The notes under the pieces were generated by a model that saw only the letters and a list, made by a program, of their open reading frames with translations, was not told the origin of the DNA and made no database searches. Both the position numbers and the translations under genes were made by a program. A DNA stretch of 64,000 bases from Adlercreutzia mucosicola DSM 19490. Lineage in GTDB: Bacteria > Actinomycetota > Coriobacteriia > Coriobacteriales > Eggerthellaceae. Shown here piece after piece: positions 8,264-17,665 of the stretch. The stretch lies in assembly GCF_000422625.1 (NCBI RefSeq), contig NZ_AUGK01000003.1:258813-322812 (forward strand), given 5' to 3'. Position 1 is the stretch's first letter; every line of letters begins with the position of its first letter.

Positions 8264-9933
8264 CCTTCACCTATGCGGGAGCCCCGTCGCCGGCGCTGTG
8301 CGATGTGGGCCTGGTCGTGGAACCGGGGGAGTACGTCGTGCTGGCTGGCCTGTCGGGCTGCGGCAAGACCACGCTGCTGCGCCAGTTGAAGCCGGCTTTG
8401 GCGCCGGCGGGGGAGCGGAGCGGGCGAGTATTGGTGAACGGCACCGAGGTTGACGCGCTGCCCTTGCGCGAGCAGGCGCGGGCCGTCGGCTTCGTGCTGC
8501 AGGACCCCGACGACCAGATCGTCTGCGATACCGTTTTGGCCGAGCTGGCCTTTGGGCTGGAGAACATCGGCTGCGACCGAGATGCCATGGGTCTGCGGGT
8601 GGCTGAGGCCGTCAACTTCTTCGGCATGCAGGAATGGCTGCACCGGTCCACAGCGTCGCTGTCGGGCGGCCAGAAGCAGCTGCTGAACCTGGCGGCCGTG
8701 ATGGCCTTGGAACCTGCGGTGCTCGTGCTGGACGAGCCCACGAGTCAGCTGGATCCCGTGGCAGCTCGCAGCTTCCTTGCCCTGGTGCGCCGCATCAACC
8801 GTGAGCTGGGGGTCACGGTGGTGATGGCCGAGCATCACCTGGAAGAGGTGCTGGCCGATGCCGACCGTCTCGCGGTGATGGAGGGCGGCCGCATCGTGGC
8901 CGACGGCGCCCCCCGAGTTGTGGGCGCGCGGCTGTGCGCCGAGCGGCACCCCCTTGGGCCGGCGCTGCCGGTCGCCCTGCAAGCCTGCGAGGGCCTGCGC
9001 CTCGTTGCGCCTCGTGGCATGGCTTCGGCCGATCTGCTTCCCCTGACGGTGCGCGAAGGACGCCTCTGGCTTCAGCGGCAACTGCCGGCGGATCCGGGGT
9101 CGCTGGTTGCGCCCGGCCCCGTGCCCGAACGCGCTTCGCAACCTGCCGATACCGACGTGCCGCCGGCTCTTGCCCTGCGCGACGTTCGCTTCCGCTACGA
9201 CCGCAACGCCCCGGATGTGCTGCGGGACTTGTCGCTCACGGTGCCGACCGGTTCGCTGTTTGCCCTGGTAGGAGGCAACGGATCGGGAAAGTCCACGGTG
9301 CTGAAAGCCGCATGCGGCCTGGTGCGGCCCTATCGGGGCAGCGTGTCGCTGTTCGGGCGGAAGAGGGGGCGTCGCGCCGCGGACGCCGCCACAACGGGCG
9401 TGGCCCTGTTGCCCCAAGACCCCACCCTGTTGTTTGCCCGCGGCACCGTGGGAGCCGAGCTGGCCGAGATGGGGGCCGACGACGCGGCCGTGACGGCCAT
9501 GGCGGAGCAATGCCGTATCGGCGGCCTGCTCGGGTCCCATCCCCTCGATCTGTCGGGAGGCCAGCGCCAGCAAGTGGCCCTGGCCAAGCTACTGCTGACT
9601 GACCCGCGTCTGCTGCTGTTGGATGAGCCCACCAAGGGCCTGGATGTGGCCGCCAAGGCTGCCCTGGCTACCCAGCTGACCGCCCTTGCGGCGCGCGGCG
9701 TCACTGTGCTGCTGGTCTCCCACGACCTGGAGTTCTGCGCGCGCTTCGCCGATGCCGTGGCCCTGCTCTTCGATGGCGCCGTGGTCAGCCACGGCGCCCC
9801 GCGCAGGTTCTTCGCTGGGGCGCGCTTCTACACCACAGCGGCCAATCGCATGGCCCGTGACCGCATTCCCGAGGCCCTCACTCCCGAGGACATCGTGGCC
9901 TGCTGCCGGGAAGAGGCCGCCCATGGAGCCTAG
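8236..9933 (+). CDS. ECF transporter fused double ATPase (EcfA1-EcfA2 type)
   Basis: The 565-residue protein contains two complete ABC ATPase domains. The first has GLSGCGKTT (about 38-46), Q-loop VLQDPDDQIV, LSGGQKQ (about 142) and VLVLDEPTSQLD. The second has GGNGSGKST (about 346), LLPQDPTLLF, LSGGQRQQ (about 439) and LLLLDEPTKGLD. A domain pair on one chain replaces the usual heterodimer of ECF systems. It drives the T and S components at the membrane. It overlaps both neighbours (28 and 11 bases). GGGGAGG precedes the ATG. Confidence 0.93.
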   Translation: MALLAFEHLTFTYAGAPSPALCDVGLVVEPGEYVVLAGLSGCGKTTLLRQLKPALAPAGERSGRVLVNGTEVDALPLREQARAVGFVLQDPDDQIVCDTVLAELAFGLENIGCDRDAMGLRVAEAVNFFGMQEWLHRSTASLSGGQKQLLNLAAVMALEPAVLVLDEPTSQLDPVAARSFLALVRRINRELGVTVVMAEHHLEEVLADADRLAVMEGGRIVADGAPRVVGARLCAERHPLGPALPVALQACEGLRLVAPRGMASADLLPLTVREGRLWLQRQLPADPGSLVAPGPVPERASQPADTDVPPALALRDVRFRYDRNAPDVLRDLSLTVPTGSLFALVGGNGSGKSTVLKAACGLVRPYRGSVSLFGRKRGRRAADAATTGVALLPQDPTLLFARGTVGAELAEMGADDAAVTAMAEQCRIGGLLGSHPLDLSGGQRQQVALAKLLLTDPRLLLLDEPTKGLDVAAKAALATQLTALAARGVTVLLVSHDLEFCARFADAVALLFDGAVVSHGAPRRFFAGARFYTTAANRMARDRIPEALTPEDIVACCREEAAHGA

Positions 9934-10789
9934 GAAACGAAACCGGCGGGGAAACCGCCCAGCTGCTCGCGAGGGCGCGCACCCCGTCGCTCCTTCGTCG
10001 GATCGCCCGACCCCCTCGCCCGCCGCTTTCGGCCGCCGTCTATCGCGTTGCGCTGCCCTCTTCGTGAACGTTGCGGCGGCCGTGCTGGCGGTGGCTCTGG
10101 TGGCGGCGGCCACGGTATGGGGCGTGAGCCCCTACCTTACGGCGGTGGGCCTGATCGCCCTGGGCCTGGTGCCCTTCTTCGCCTCCTTCGAGCGGCAGGG
10201 CCCCGCGGCGCGCGAGGTGGTGCTGCTGGCGGTGCTGGTCGCCTTGGCCGTGGCATCCCGGGCGGTTTTCGCCTTGGTGCCCCACTTCAAGCCCATGGCA
10301 GCCATCGTGATGATCGCGGGCATCGCCTTGGGGTCGCGCCGCGGATTTTTCGTGGGAGCCCTTGCGGCCCTGGCTTCCGGCTTTCTGTTCGGTCAAGGGC
10401 CCTGGACGCCCTGGCAAATGCTCGCCTTCGGCGCCGCGGGTCTGACGGCCGGTGCCCTGGCTGCGCGCGGGCTCATTCCCCGCGATCAGCTCAGCCTGCC
10501 TCGGCGCATCGCCCTGGCGGCAGGGGGCTTCCTGTTCGTGGTGCTGGTGCTGGGGCCCATCCTGGATACGAGCTCGCTGATGCTCATGATGGCGAAGATC
10601 ACTCCGGCCAGCGCGGTGGCCATCTACCTGGCGGGCCTGCCTGTGAACCTTATCCACGGTGCGGCCACGGCCCTCACCTTGTTCTTTGCCGCCAATCCGC
10701 TGCTGAACCAGCTGGCCCGGGTCCGTCGCAAGTACGGCCTCAGGGCCCTTCCCGGCCCCGCCCGCTCCGACGGTCCCGTGAGCGATTAG
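9923..10789 (+). CDS. ECF transporter S (substrate-binding) component
   Basis: The 288-residue protein has a basic Pro/Arg-rich N-terminal stretch of about 45 residues, then about six hydrophobic helices. The segments VASRAVFALVPHFKP, IVMIAGIALGSRRGFFVGAL and GQGPWTPWQM are typical of ECF S components. It starts at ATG 9923, overlapping the ATPase by 11 bases. Position and riboswitch suggest cobalamin as substrate, but S-component specificity cannot be read from sequence. Its stop overlaps by 4 bases the stop of the convergent LuxR gene. Confidence 0.85.
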   Translation: MEPRKRNRRGNRPAAREGAHPVAPSSDRPTPSPAAFGRRLSRCAALFVNVAAAVLAVALVAAATVWGVSPYLTAVGLIALGLVPFFASFERQGPAAREVVLLAVLVALAVASRAVFALVPHFKPMAAIVMIAGIALGSRRGFFVGALAALASGFLFGQGPWTPWQMLAFGAAGLTAGALAARGLIPRDQLSLPRRIALAAGGFLFVVLVLGPILDTSSLMLMMAKITPASAVAIYLAGLPVNLIHGAATALTLFFAANPLLNQLARVRRKYGLRALPGPARSDGPVSD

Positions 10790-12330
10790 CGGTCGCTCTC
10801 CAGCGGATCCAAGGGCGCGGGGTCCAGCAGGGCGAACAGCTCTTCGCGCGAGTGGATGTCCAGCTTCTGATAGATGTGGCGCACGTGGGCTTTGGCCGTA
10901 CCGTTGGCGATGAACAGGTCGCGCTCGATCATGCCCACGGTCTTGCGCTGGGCCAAAAGCCGCAGGATTTCCAGCTCGCGCGCTGTCAGGTGGTACTCGG
11001 CCGCCAGCTCGCCGCAACGATCGGCTACGCGCTGGGCCTGCTTGTCGGCGCGGCTCTTCCCGCTGCCGTTCAAAAACGAGATGCCCCACTGGCCCTCGAC
11101 GTTTTTCTGGGACAGCAGCAGCAAAGTGGCCGTGATCACGGCCATCATGGCCAAGCCCGAGATGAGAAAGTCGCCGTCTATGCCGTTCAGGTCGGCGTGG
11201 ATGCCCACGAAGGCCGCGCCGCGGCCCAGGAACATGAATCCGAGGCGCAACGAGCGCTCGATGCCGAATAGCCAGATGGCCGACACACCATGGCGATAGC
11301 ACATGTTCGAGCACAGGGCCATGATGAGGATGGTGGCCGCCGTGTAGCCGCCGATGGCACAGGGGCCGCTGAGCACCGTGGCCTCCAGCCCCAGCATGGG
11401 CACGAGCCACAGGGCCACCACGGTTAAAGGCAGGGCGATGCGCACGATGGAATTGAAATCGAACTTCTCGCGGCGCAGGGCTACGCTGAAGAAGATGACG
11501 AGGGCCACCACCAGCACGCCCGGCGAAGAATGAGGGCCGAACAGCCCGGTATAGGCGCGGGTTTCCAAGATGCCGTAGGCGAAGCCGTACAAGGCCATCA
11601 GCAGGAAGATCTTCCACGGGGGCCTGAAGTTGATCTGACTGGGCTGGGGACGCCGCTTCTCGGGAACGCGGGCCATGCTGCGCCGTGCCATCGCCAACGA
11701 CACCGTCGGTAGCAGGGCCGTGAAGCAGGCGAGCCATTCTAGGCGGAAGCCCATGAAGATATACACGAGAACGGCGCCCAGAGCGATGGAGGCCGAGTAG
11801 TACAGCGTCACGCGCAAGGGGCTCAGGCAGCCGAACACCTCGCTCCAGATGAGAATGATTAGCCCCAGGCCCACGCCGCCGACGACGGCGGCCGCCATTA
11901 CCACATCCGATCCCAGGCCCGGCACGAGCATGGTGGCGAACAGCGCGATGGTGGAGAGGGTCATGCACGCGCCGCACAAGATGAACAGCGAGGGATGGTG
12001 GTAGAACGGCCCGATGCGCCGCGCCAGCAGCACGCAGAGGATCATCACGATGACGCCGGCGCCGTCGAACCACTCTCGAGCGAGGGCGGGCACGGCGGGA
12101 AACGAAACGAACGACCCCACGAAGGCGATCTCGATCCAGGCGCGATAAAAGCCGATGCCCAAGAAGGCCACGGGGATCATCGGAAGCCGCCGCTGTCCGA
12201 TGGCGATCGGCTCGGGATGGGCGACGGAGTCGTCGTCGCCGGTGTCCCAGTGCGCCTCGTTGTCATCGGCGGCTGTCTTGGCGGGCAAATTGCGTTCTGA
12301 CGCCAGCGCGTCGCGAGCCTTCGTTCCCAT
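10786..12330 (-). CDS. Membrane-anchored LuxR-family transcriptional regulator
   Basis: The 514-residue protein starts with a polar 48-residue segment, followed by about twelve hydrophobic helices (roughly 50-425). A LuxR/GerE HTH ends it: LTARELEILRLLAQRKTVGM, then GTAKAHVRHIYQKLDIHSREEL. This architecture, a transporter-like sensor joined to a LuxR output domain, is strongly expanded in Eggerthellaceae, commonly beside reductase genes. It is divergent from the flavoprotein at 12600 and probably controls it (inference). AGGGAGGGG lies before the ATG. Confidence 0.9.
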   Translation of the reverse strand: MGTKARDALASERNLPAKTAADDNEAHWDTGDDDSVAHPEPIAIGQRRLPMIPVAFLGIGFYRAWIEIAFVGSFVSFPAVPALAREWFDGAGVIVMILCVLLARRIGPFYHHPSLFILCGACMTLSTIALFATMLVPGLGSDVVMAAAVVGGVGLGLIILIWSEVFGCLSPLRVTLYYSASIALGAVLVYIFMGFRLEWLACFTALLPTVSLAMARRSMARVPEKRRPQPSQINFRPPWKIFLLMALYGFAYGILETRAYTGLFGPHSSPGVLVVALVIFFSVALRREKFDFNSIVRIALPLTVVALWLVPMLGLEATVLSGPCAIGGYTAATILIMALCSNMCYRHGVSAIWLFGIERSLRLGFMFLGRGAAFVGIHADLNGIDGDFLISGLAMMAVITATLLLLSQKNVEGQWGISFLNGSGKSRADKQAQRVADRCGELAAEYHLTARELEILRLLAQRKTVGMIERDLFIANGTAKAHVRHIYQKLDIHSREELFALLDPAPLDPLESDR

Positions 12331-12599
12331 GGCCGTGTAACCCCTCCCTTGGTAGTGCTGTGACTATGATACCGTAACCCGTTCTATCACGGTTTTCGGG
12401 TAGGTTTCGTTTTGGCTGATAGTGCAGGGGTTACGGGAGGGGGTTATAAAAATAAACCTGCGAAATGCGGCCATGGTCGACGCGCGCGACCCCCTGGTGA
12501 CGGATAAGGTCTGCCCAACGCCAGCGACGGATCCAGGGGAGGGACGCCTCAGATCCAATGGCGAACGCATTCAAAGGGGTTGTACAGAAAGGACCTAAG
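12331..12599. promoter_or_regulatory. Divergent control region with repeated GTAACCC elements
   Basis: This gap separates the LuxR gene from the flavoprotein gene. It holds CCGTAACCC at 12372-12380 and its exact inverse GGGTTACGG at 12428-12436. There is a further GTAACCCC at 12337 (overlapping the LuxR ribosome site) and a GGGGTTAT at 12440. TATAAA at 12445-12450 is a plausible -10 box for the flavoprotein. The repeats are candidate binding sites for the adjacent LuxR protein. Confidence 0.5.
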
Positions 12600-14249
12600 A
12601 TGACTGCAGAATTCACCCGTCGCGACATGTTCAAGATCAGCGGCCTGGCCGCCGCCGGCCTCGGTGGGGCTGCGCTGCTGAGCGCTTGCTCGCCGAGCGG
12701 CGCCAGCTCCTCTTCCGCCGGTGGCGAGACGCCGGCCGCTTCCACCGGCACCACCACGGTGGCCGGCCACTCCCGCGAGGGCCTGCCGAGCTTTTTGGCC
12801 GCGCCCGAGCCCATCACCGACATCGCCGACACCAAGGACTTCGATGTGGTGATCGTGGGTGCCGGCGCTTCCGGCGTGCCTGCGGCCATCACCGCCCGTA
12901 AGGCCGGTGCCACCGTGGCCCTCATCCAGAAGGAGGCCACGGCCATCTCCCAGGGCAACACCGCCACGGGCATCCTGCTGGACACCTCCGACGAGGCCGG
13001 CGTGGAGGCTGTGGTGTCCCGCCTGCTGAAGGACCACCAGTACCGCGGCAAGCGCGAGCAGGTGGAGCTGTGGGCCAAGAACTCCGGCGAGGCTATTCGG
13101 TGGGTGCTCGATCTGGCCACCGCCGAGGGCGCCCAGGTGTCCGACACCACCATGAAGTGGACTGCTGCCATCAAGGAAGTGAACGGCTATCCTGTGGACT
13201 ACCTGTCCATCGACTTCGGCCCGAAGCCCTACAACACCGGTAACGGCATGCAGGTGCTGGCCGACTACGCAGCGGCTCAGGGCGTCGAGATCTTCTACAA
13301 CACCGAGGCCAAGCAGCTCGTGGGCGACGCGGCCGGCGTGACCGGCGTCATTGCCGAGGGCCCCGACGGCATCGTGCAGTTCAACGCTTCCAAGGGCGTT
13401 ATCCTGGCCACGGGCGACTACCAGAACGACGACGACATGATGGCCTACTACCTGCCCGATTTGGCCAACCTCGGTCGCAAGCAGATGAACAAGACCGGCG
13501 ACGGCCACAAGATGGCCGTGTGGGCCGGCGGCGCCATCGAGGACATCACCCACACCAAGATGCTCCACGACTTCGACGGCGGCCCGGGCTCCATGGCCGA
13601 CATGCCCTTCCTGGCCGTGAAGACCGACGGTACCCGCTTCTGCGACGAGACGCTGGGCATGTCCCTCATGAACAACTTCCTGCGCAGCGAGGCCGACCAG
13701 GGCGACTACAACCAGATCTTCGACAGCAACTACATGACCGCCGCTGCCGAATGGCCGGGCAAGCTGTTCGATCCCGAGGCCATCAAGGTCTACATGCCCG
13801 AGGAGGACGTGGAGAAGGTCGGTGTCTTCGAGGACCAGATCGGCACCTACAAGGCCGACACCCTGGAGGAGCTCGCCGGCAAGCTCGGTATCACCGACAC
13901 CGCCGCCTTCGTGAAGAGCGTCGAGCGCTACAACGAGTGCGTCGCCGCCGGCAAGGACCTGGACTTCGGCAAGGAGGGCAAGTGGCTTACGGCCATCGAC
14001 ACTCCTCCCTTCTACGGCATCCACCGTCACGTGCGCGTGTCCGCCATCGTGTCCGGCGTGAACGTGGGCCCCAACATGGAGGTGCTGGCCGCTGAGACCG
14101 GCGAGCCCATCCCGGGTCTGTTCGCCATCGGCAACACCGCCGGCAACTTCTACGGCGGCGTGGACTACTCCATGTACATGCCGGGCCTCTCGCTGGGCCG
14201 TGCCCATACCCAGGGCTACGTCACCGGCACCTACGTCGCCAACCTGTAA
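12600..14249 (+). CDS. Tat-exported FAD-dependent reductase (fumarate/urocanate reductase family)
   Basis: The 549-residue protein carries a twin-arginine signal (TRRDMFK, Arg7-Arg8) with a lipobox-like LLSAC30, so it is probably a Tat lipoprotein on the outer face. An FAD_binding_2 domain follows: DVVIVGAGASGVPAAITARK (from about residue 80), QGNTATGI, and C-terminal GLFAIGNTAGNFYGG and MPGLSLGRAHTQGY. There is no FMN-binding or haem domain, so electrons must come from a partner. The electron acceptor is not deducible. ATG 12600 is preferred over an upstream ATG at 12558 because it follows GAAAGGA and begins the Tat signal. Confidence 0.9.
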   Translation: MTAEFTRRDMFKISGLAAAGLGGAALLSACSPSGASSSSAGGETPAASTGTTTVAGHSREGLPSFLAAPEPITDIADTKDFDVVIVGAGASGVPAAITARKAGATVALIQKEATAISQGNTATGILLDTSDEAGVEAVVSRLLKDHQYRGKREQVELWAKNSGEAIRWVLDLATAEGAQVSDTTMKWTAAIKEVNGYPVDYLSIDFGPKPYNTGNGMQVLADYAAAQGVEIFYNTEAKQLVGDAAGVTGVIAEGPDGIVQFNASKGVILATGDYQNDDDMMAYYLPDLANLGRKQMNKTGDGHKMAVWAGGAIEDITHTKMLHDFDGGPGSMADMPFLAVKTDGTRFCDETLGMSLMNNFLRSEADQGDYNQIFDSNYMTAAAEWPGKLFDPEAIKVYMPEEDVEKVGVFEDQIGTYKADTLEELAGKLGITDTAAFVKSVERYNECVAAGKDLDFGKEGKWLTAIDTPPFYGIHRHVRVSAIVSGVNVGPNMEVLAAETGEPIPGLFAIGNTAGNFYGGVDYSMYMPGLSLGRAHTQGYVTGTYVANL

Positions 14250-14302
14250 GGCAGCGACTTCCCCGGCGGGCACTGCCGCCTACCTGCCCTCCCTCCGAAA
14301 AG

Positions 14303-14340
14303 GGCGCGCCCCCTCCTCCCTAGGGGCGCGCCATTCTTTT
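14303..14340 (+). terminator. Rho-independent terminator
   Basis: The perfect 10-bp stem GGCGCGCCCC/GGGGCGCGCC with a 10-base loop is followed by ATTCTTTT. It ends the flavoprotein transcript. Confidence 0.9.
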
Positions 14341-14345
14341 GCGGG

Positions 14346-14351
14346 TATAAT
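14346..14351 (+). promoter_or_regulatory. Candidate -10 box (TATAAT) for the ATP-grasp gene
   Basis: A consensus TATAAT lies 36 bases before the ATG at 14387. Because the terminator stem lies just upstream there is no clear -35 box. Confidence 0.45.
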
Positions 14352-14386
14352 GGGCGCGACTCATATTCGCTTTGAAGGAGTGCCCC

Positions 14387-15541
14387 ATGATCATTATCGA
14401 TGCCCCTTACGCTTCGGCGCCGCTGCTCGACTATATGGAGGAGTCGCAGCATCCCGTGCTGGCCAACGACTTCTCGCGGTCGCTGGCCGATGCGCGGTCG
14501 CTGAACTTGGTGGATGACGCCGAAGCTGCCCGGCGCCTGGAGGCGGGCGAGCGCGTGTACACCAATTCCGAGAACGCCCTGGCGTGGATCAAAGAGCACG
14601 TGGACAATCCCGGGCTCACCGAGGCCATCGAGCTGTTCAAGGACAAGGCGCTCATGCGCGAGAAGCTGGCCGCGCTGAACCCCGATTTGTTCTACGCCAC
14701 GGTCAGCCGCGAAGAGCTGGATGCCGTCACCGTGGACGATCTGCCCCTGCCTGTGGTTCTGAAGCCTTCGGTGGGTTTCTGTTCCATGGGCGTCTACATT
14801 ATCGAGGAGCCCGACGACTGGGCCGATGCCGTGGCCGACATTGCCCGTCGCGAGGAGGGCTGGCATTCTCGCTATCCCGAGAGCGTGGTGGGCGGCGATA
14901 CGTACATCATCGAGGGCTTTATCGGCGGCGTGGAATACGCGCTGGACTGCTACTACGACGAGGCGGGCGCGCCGCACATCCTGAACATCCTGCGTCACGA
15001 CTTCGCCGGCCCCGAGGACACGTCCGATCGCCTGTATCTGACCGACGAGACCATCGTGAGCGAGATGGGTCCGCGCTTCATGAACTGGCTCGCTGCCGTG
15101 AACGAGGTGGTGGGGGCCTGCAACATTCCCATCCATGTGGAGCTGCGCGTCGATGGCGACGTGATCGCCCCTATCGAGTTCAACCCGCTGCGCTTCGCCG
15201 GCTTGGGCGGCACCGACGTGGCCTACTTCGGCGTGGGGCTGCGCACCTACGCGGCGTTCTTGGAGAACGAGCCGGTGGATCTGGCGGCTCTGTACGGGGC
15301 GCATCCGGGTCAGGTGTTCTCCATGTCGCTGTTGAATCCGGCGCCCGAGGCTGATCTGGCCCAGCCTTTCAACAGCGACGGGCTGCTGGAGCGGTTCTCT
15401 CATGTGCTGTCGTATCACAGCTTCGATCCCGAGACCGTGGGCTTCTACGGCTTTCTGTTCCTGCAGACCGACAAGGAAGGGGCCGGCGCGGCCGAGCGAG
15501 AATGGCTTCTGAACAGCGATCTCATGGAATTCGTGGGGTAA
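14387..15541 (+). CDS. ATP-grasp domain protein of unknown substrate
   Basis: The 384-residue protein has an ATP-grasp fold: LPLPVVLKPSVGFCSMGVY gives the nucleotide-binding lysine and glycine loop, DTYIIEGFIGGVEYALDCYY gives the hinge and central strand, and IHVELRVDGD with IEFNPLRFAG gives the metal-binding Glu and Asn. ATP-grasp enzymes ligate a carboxylate to an amine or thiol through an acyl phosphate. The first 100 residues are a divergent preATP-grasp domain. It stands alone between two terminator regions, so no substrate can be named. GAAGGAG precedes the ATG. Confidence 0.85.
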   Translation: MIIIDAPYASAPLLDYMEESQHPVLANDFSRSLADARSLNLVDDAEAARRLEAGERVYTNSENALAWIKEHVDNPGLTEAIELFKDKALMREKLAALNPDLFYATVSREELDAVTVDDLPLPVVLKPSVGFCSMGVYIIEEPDDWADAVADIARREEGWHSRYPESVVGGDTYIIEGFIGGVEYALDCYYDEAGAPHILNILRHDFAGPEDTSDRLYLTDETIVSEMGPRFMNWLAAVNEVVGACNIPIHVELRVDGDVIAPIEFNPLRFAGLGGTDVAYFGVGLRTYAAFLENEPVDLAALYGAHPGQVFSMSLLNPAPEADLAQPFNSDGLLERFSHVLSYHSFDPETVGFYGFLFLQTDKEGAGAAEREWLLNSDLMEFVG

Positions 15542-15678
15542 ACCCGTATCTAACGCGGGGATGACGGCCCGCGAACAAAGTTAACGCCCACTGAGCGGCT
15601 CACCTTTTGCCGCCTATGCTGTACGAGGCGCGGTCTGTGCGATCGCGCCTCGTCCTGTGAATGAGGTGGGTGATAATC

Positions 15679-17439
15679 GTGGCGAAGACAACCGAGAAGA
15701 CGGCGGGCCGCGCGCGGCGCTGGGCCGCCGTGGCGTGCGCCGCGCTGATGGCAAGTGTGCTTTGCGTGCTCGTGGCCCCCGTGGCCTTTGCGGCTGGGCC
15801 GGCGGCGGAGGGGTCGGCCGCATCTTCGGCCGCGGCTGCTTCGTCGGTGCCGACAAAGACCGCCGAGGCCCCTCTGGCGGCCTCGCCGTCGGCTGACCCG
15901 GCGACGGCTCGGCCGACAACAGCCGACTTGGCCCAGGCGGGGTCGAGCGACCTGCCCGATCACCATCGACTGCCCTTGGTGAAAGCAGCGAGCGGTACGA
16001 TCGCTCCAGCATCCTTCACCATCTCCGGCATGAAGTATCTGGAGGGCCGGCCGCTGGCGGCGGGGGAATTCTCGTTCCGTCTGGGCGAGGGCGGCGCGGC
16101 TTTAGTGCCCGGAGCGAGCGATCTGGCGTATAAGCTGCGCCAGGGAAGCAGTCTGTCCGATGACGAGAAATACCAGCTGATCATGGAGAGCGGCCTGACA
16201 TTTTACCCCTCCTCGGTTCAGCCGATGCCCGCCTCGTCGGTGGCAGTGAATGCGAGCGACGGCACGGTGGCCTTCGCGCCCATCACCTTCAGCGGGGCCT
16301 CGCTGGGAGCGACGGCGACCCAACGCCACCAGGGCACGATCTTCTCTTATTCCGTGGCCGAACAGGTGCCGCGCAACGCCGATGGCTCGCTGAAGGACGG
16401 GGTCGCCCGTGACGCGAGCGGCCGTTATGTGTACCAGGGCGTCGCCTACGACGATAGCGTGAAGCGCATCTATATATACGCCTATGAGTCGGTGGATGCG
16501 GCCGGTGCCTCGTCGGTGGTGCTCGTGCCCCTGGGCGACGCCATCTTCGATCAGGGTCCCGGAAGGGCTGCGCCCGGTGCGGGACGGGGCTTCGTGAACG
16601 TGTTCAACGGCACGGTGCTGGAATCCTACGACGGCGCGGTGTCCTGGGACGGCAATCCCATCGCCGCCGGCGAGTTCAGCTTCGACGTGCGCGAGGTGGC
16701 CGAGGACGGCACCGTTCTCGACAACGCGGAGGTGGGCTGCGAGGCCAGCGACGGTGGCGAGCAGACGGCCGCTGTGCCCCTGATCAGCAACGCGCGGTTC
16801 GACGGGCCCGGACGCTTCTTCTATGCCGTGAAGCAGGTGGCCTCCGCGCGCGCTGTGGCCGATGCGGCGGTGTTGGACGAGGCGTCCTACGTGATCACCG
16901 TGGAGGTGACCCAGAACGACCAGCAGAAGCTGGACGCCGCCATCACCCACGTGCGGAAGAAGCCCATGGGCAGCGACACCTGGGTCGATGTGGATTTGGC
17001 GGCCCAGCCGAGCCCTGTAGTGTGGGAGAACCATCTGAAAGCGGTGCCCGGCCCCGATGGGGGCGGCGACAAGCCCTCGGGCGGTGACGCGGCCGCCGGC
17101 GAGGGGGATAAGCCCACAGGCGGCGAAAGCGGTGCGAGTGGCGGGGTGCGGCCCGATGGCGACGCTTCCGCCGATGGCGGCGCCGACAAGGACGGGGGCG
17201 GCGCGAGCGGCGATGGGCCCGAGGCCGTGGGCGGCCGCGACAACGGCCAGGGTTCCGCAAACGCCGGTCAGAACGCGGAGAAGCCCCAGCCTGACGGGGC
17301 CGACCGGTCTGATAAGTCCAGCGCTCCCGATTTCGCCCAAACTGGCGATGACCTCGGCGTGCCCATGGTGATCGCCTTCCTCGTGGTCATCGCCAGCGGT
17401 GTAGCCCTGGCTCTCATCAGTCGCCGCCGCACGAAGTAG
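15679..17439 (+). CDS. Cell-wall-anchored pilin-like surface protein with FAQTG sorting signal
   Basis: The 586-residue secreted protein has a signal peptide (RARRW start, cleavage near AFA38) and two Spy0128/FctA-type isopeptide domains, marked by FTISGMKYLEGRPLAAGEFSF and VSWDGNPIAAGEFSFDVRE. A Gly/Asp/Lys-rich linker of about 90 residues follows. It ends with a wall-anchor signal: FAQTG (552-556), a membrane helix and SRRRTK. FAQTG is an LPxTG variant. The start is uncertain; GTG 15679 fits the AGGTGG ribosome site, while ATG 15661 would add six residues. It is a monocistronic adhesin or pilin subunit; the class B sortase at 2519 is not linked to it. Confidence 0.85.
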   Translation: MAKTTEKTAGRARRWAAVACAALMASVLCVLVAPVAFAAGPAAEGSAASSAAAASSVPTKTAEAPLAASPSADPATARPTTADLAQAGSSDLPDHHRLPLVKAASGTIAPASFTISGMKYLEGRPLAAGEFSFRLGEGGAALVPGASDLAYKLRQGSSLSDDEKYQLIMESGLTFYPSSVQPMPASSVAVNASDGTVAFAPITFSGASLGATATQRHQGTIFSYSVAEQVPRNADGSLKDGVARDASGRYVYQGVAYDDSVKRIYIYAYESVDAAGASSVVLVPLGDAIFDQGPGRAAPGAGRGFVNVFNGTVLESYDGAVSWDGNPIAAGEFSFDVREVAEDGTVLDNAEVGCEASDGGEQTAAVPLISNARFDGPGRFFYAVKQVASARAVADAAVLDEASYVITVEVTQNDQQKLDAAITHVRKKPMGSDTWVDVDLAAQPSPVVWENHLKAVPGPDGGGDKPSGGDAAAGEGDKPTGGESGASGGVRPDGDASADGGADKDGGGASGDGPEAVGGRDNGQGSANAGQNAEKPQPDGADRSDKSSAPDFAQTGDDLGVPMVIAFLVVIASGVALALISRRRTK

Positions 17440-17613
17440 GTGGGCTCGGGTGGTTGCCGCGGGTTGGTGGCGCCCCGGGGTGCCCGCTGCCCCCCTGGAC
17501 GCCCCTCGGTGCCCCTCGGTTCCGCCCTTTCCCTCCGCGCCCGACCCCGCTTCCCGCCCATGCGAAACCAATGGTGACGGATCGCCTCAGCAAAGCGCCG
17601 CCGCGTTCCGTTA

Positions 17614-17619
17614 TATAAT
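17614..17619 (+). promoter_or_regulatory. Candidate -10 box (TATAAT) for the flippase-like pair
   Basis: TATAAT in an AT-rich patch lies 46 bases before the TTG start at 17666. The -35 region is weak. The 170 bases before it are GC-rich with no gene. Confidence 0.4.
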
Positions 17620-17665
17620 AGGCAGACATACGCCGCTGAAATGCACCCCGAGGAAAGGATCCCCT

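Noticed and set aside
10040..12073. Long minus-strand frame (677 codons) across the S component and LuxR gene
   Set aside because: An Arg/His-rich shadow frame of the real LuxR gene in another phase and the opposite strand of the ECF gene.
12549..14273. Minus-strand frame of 574 codons opposite the flavoprotein
   Set aside because: Shadow of a clear FAD-dependent reductase; low-complexity composition.
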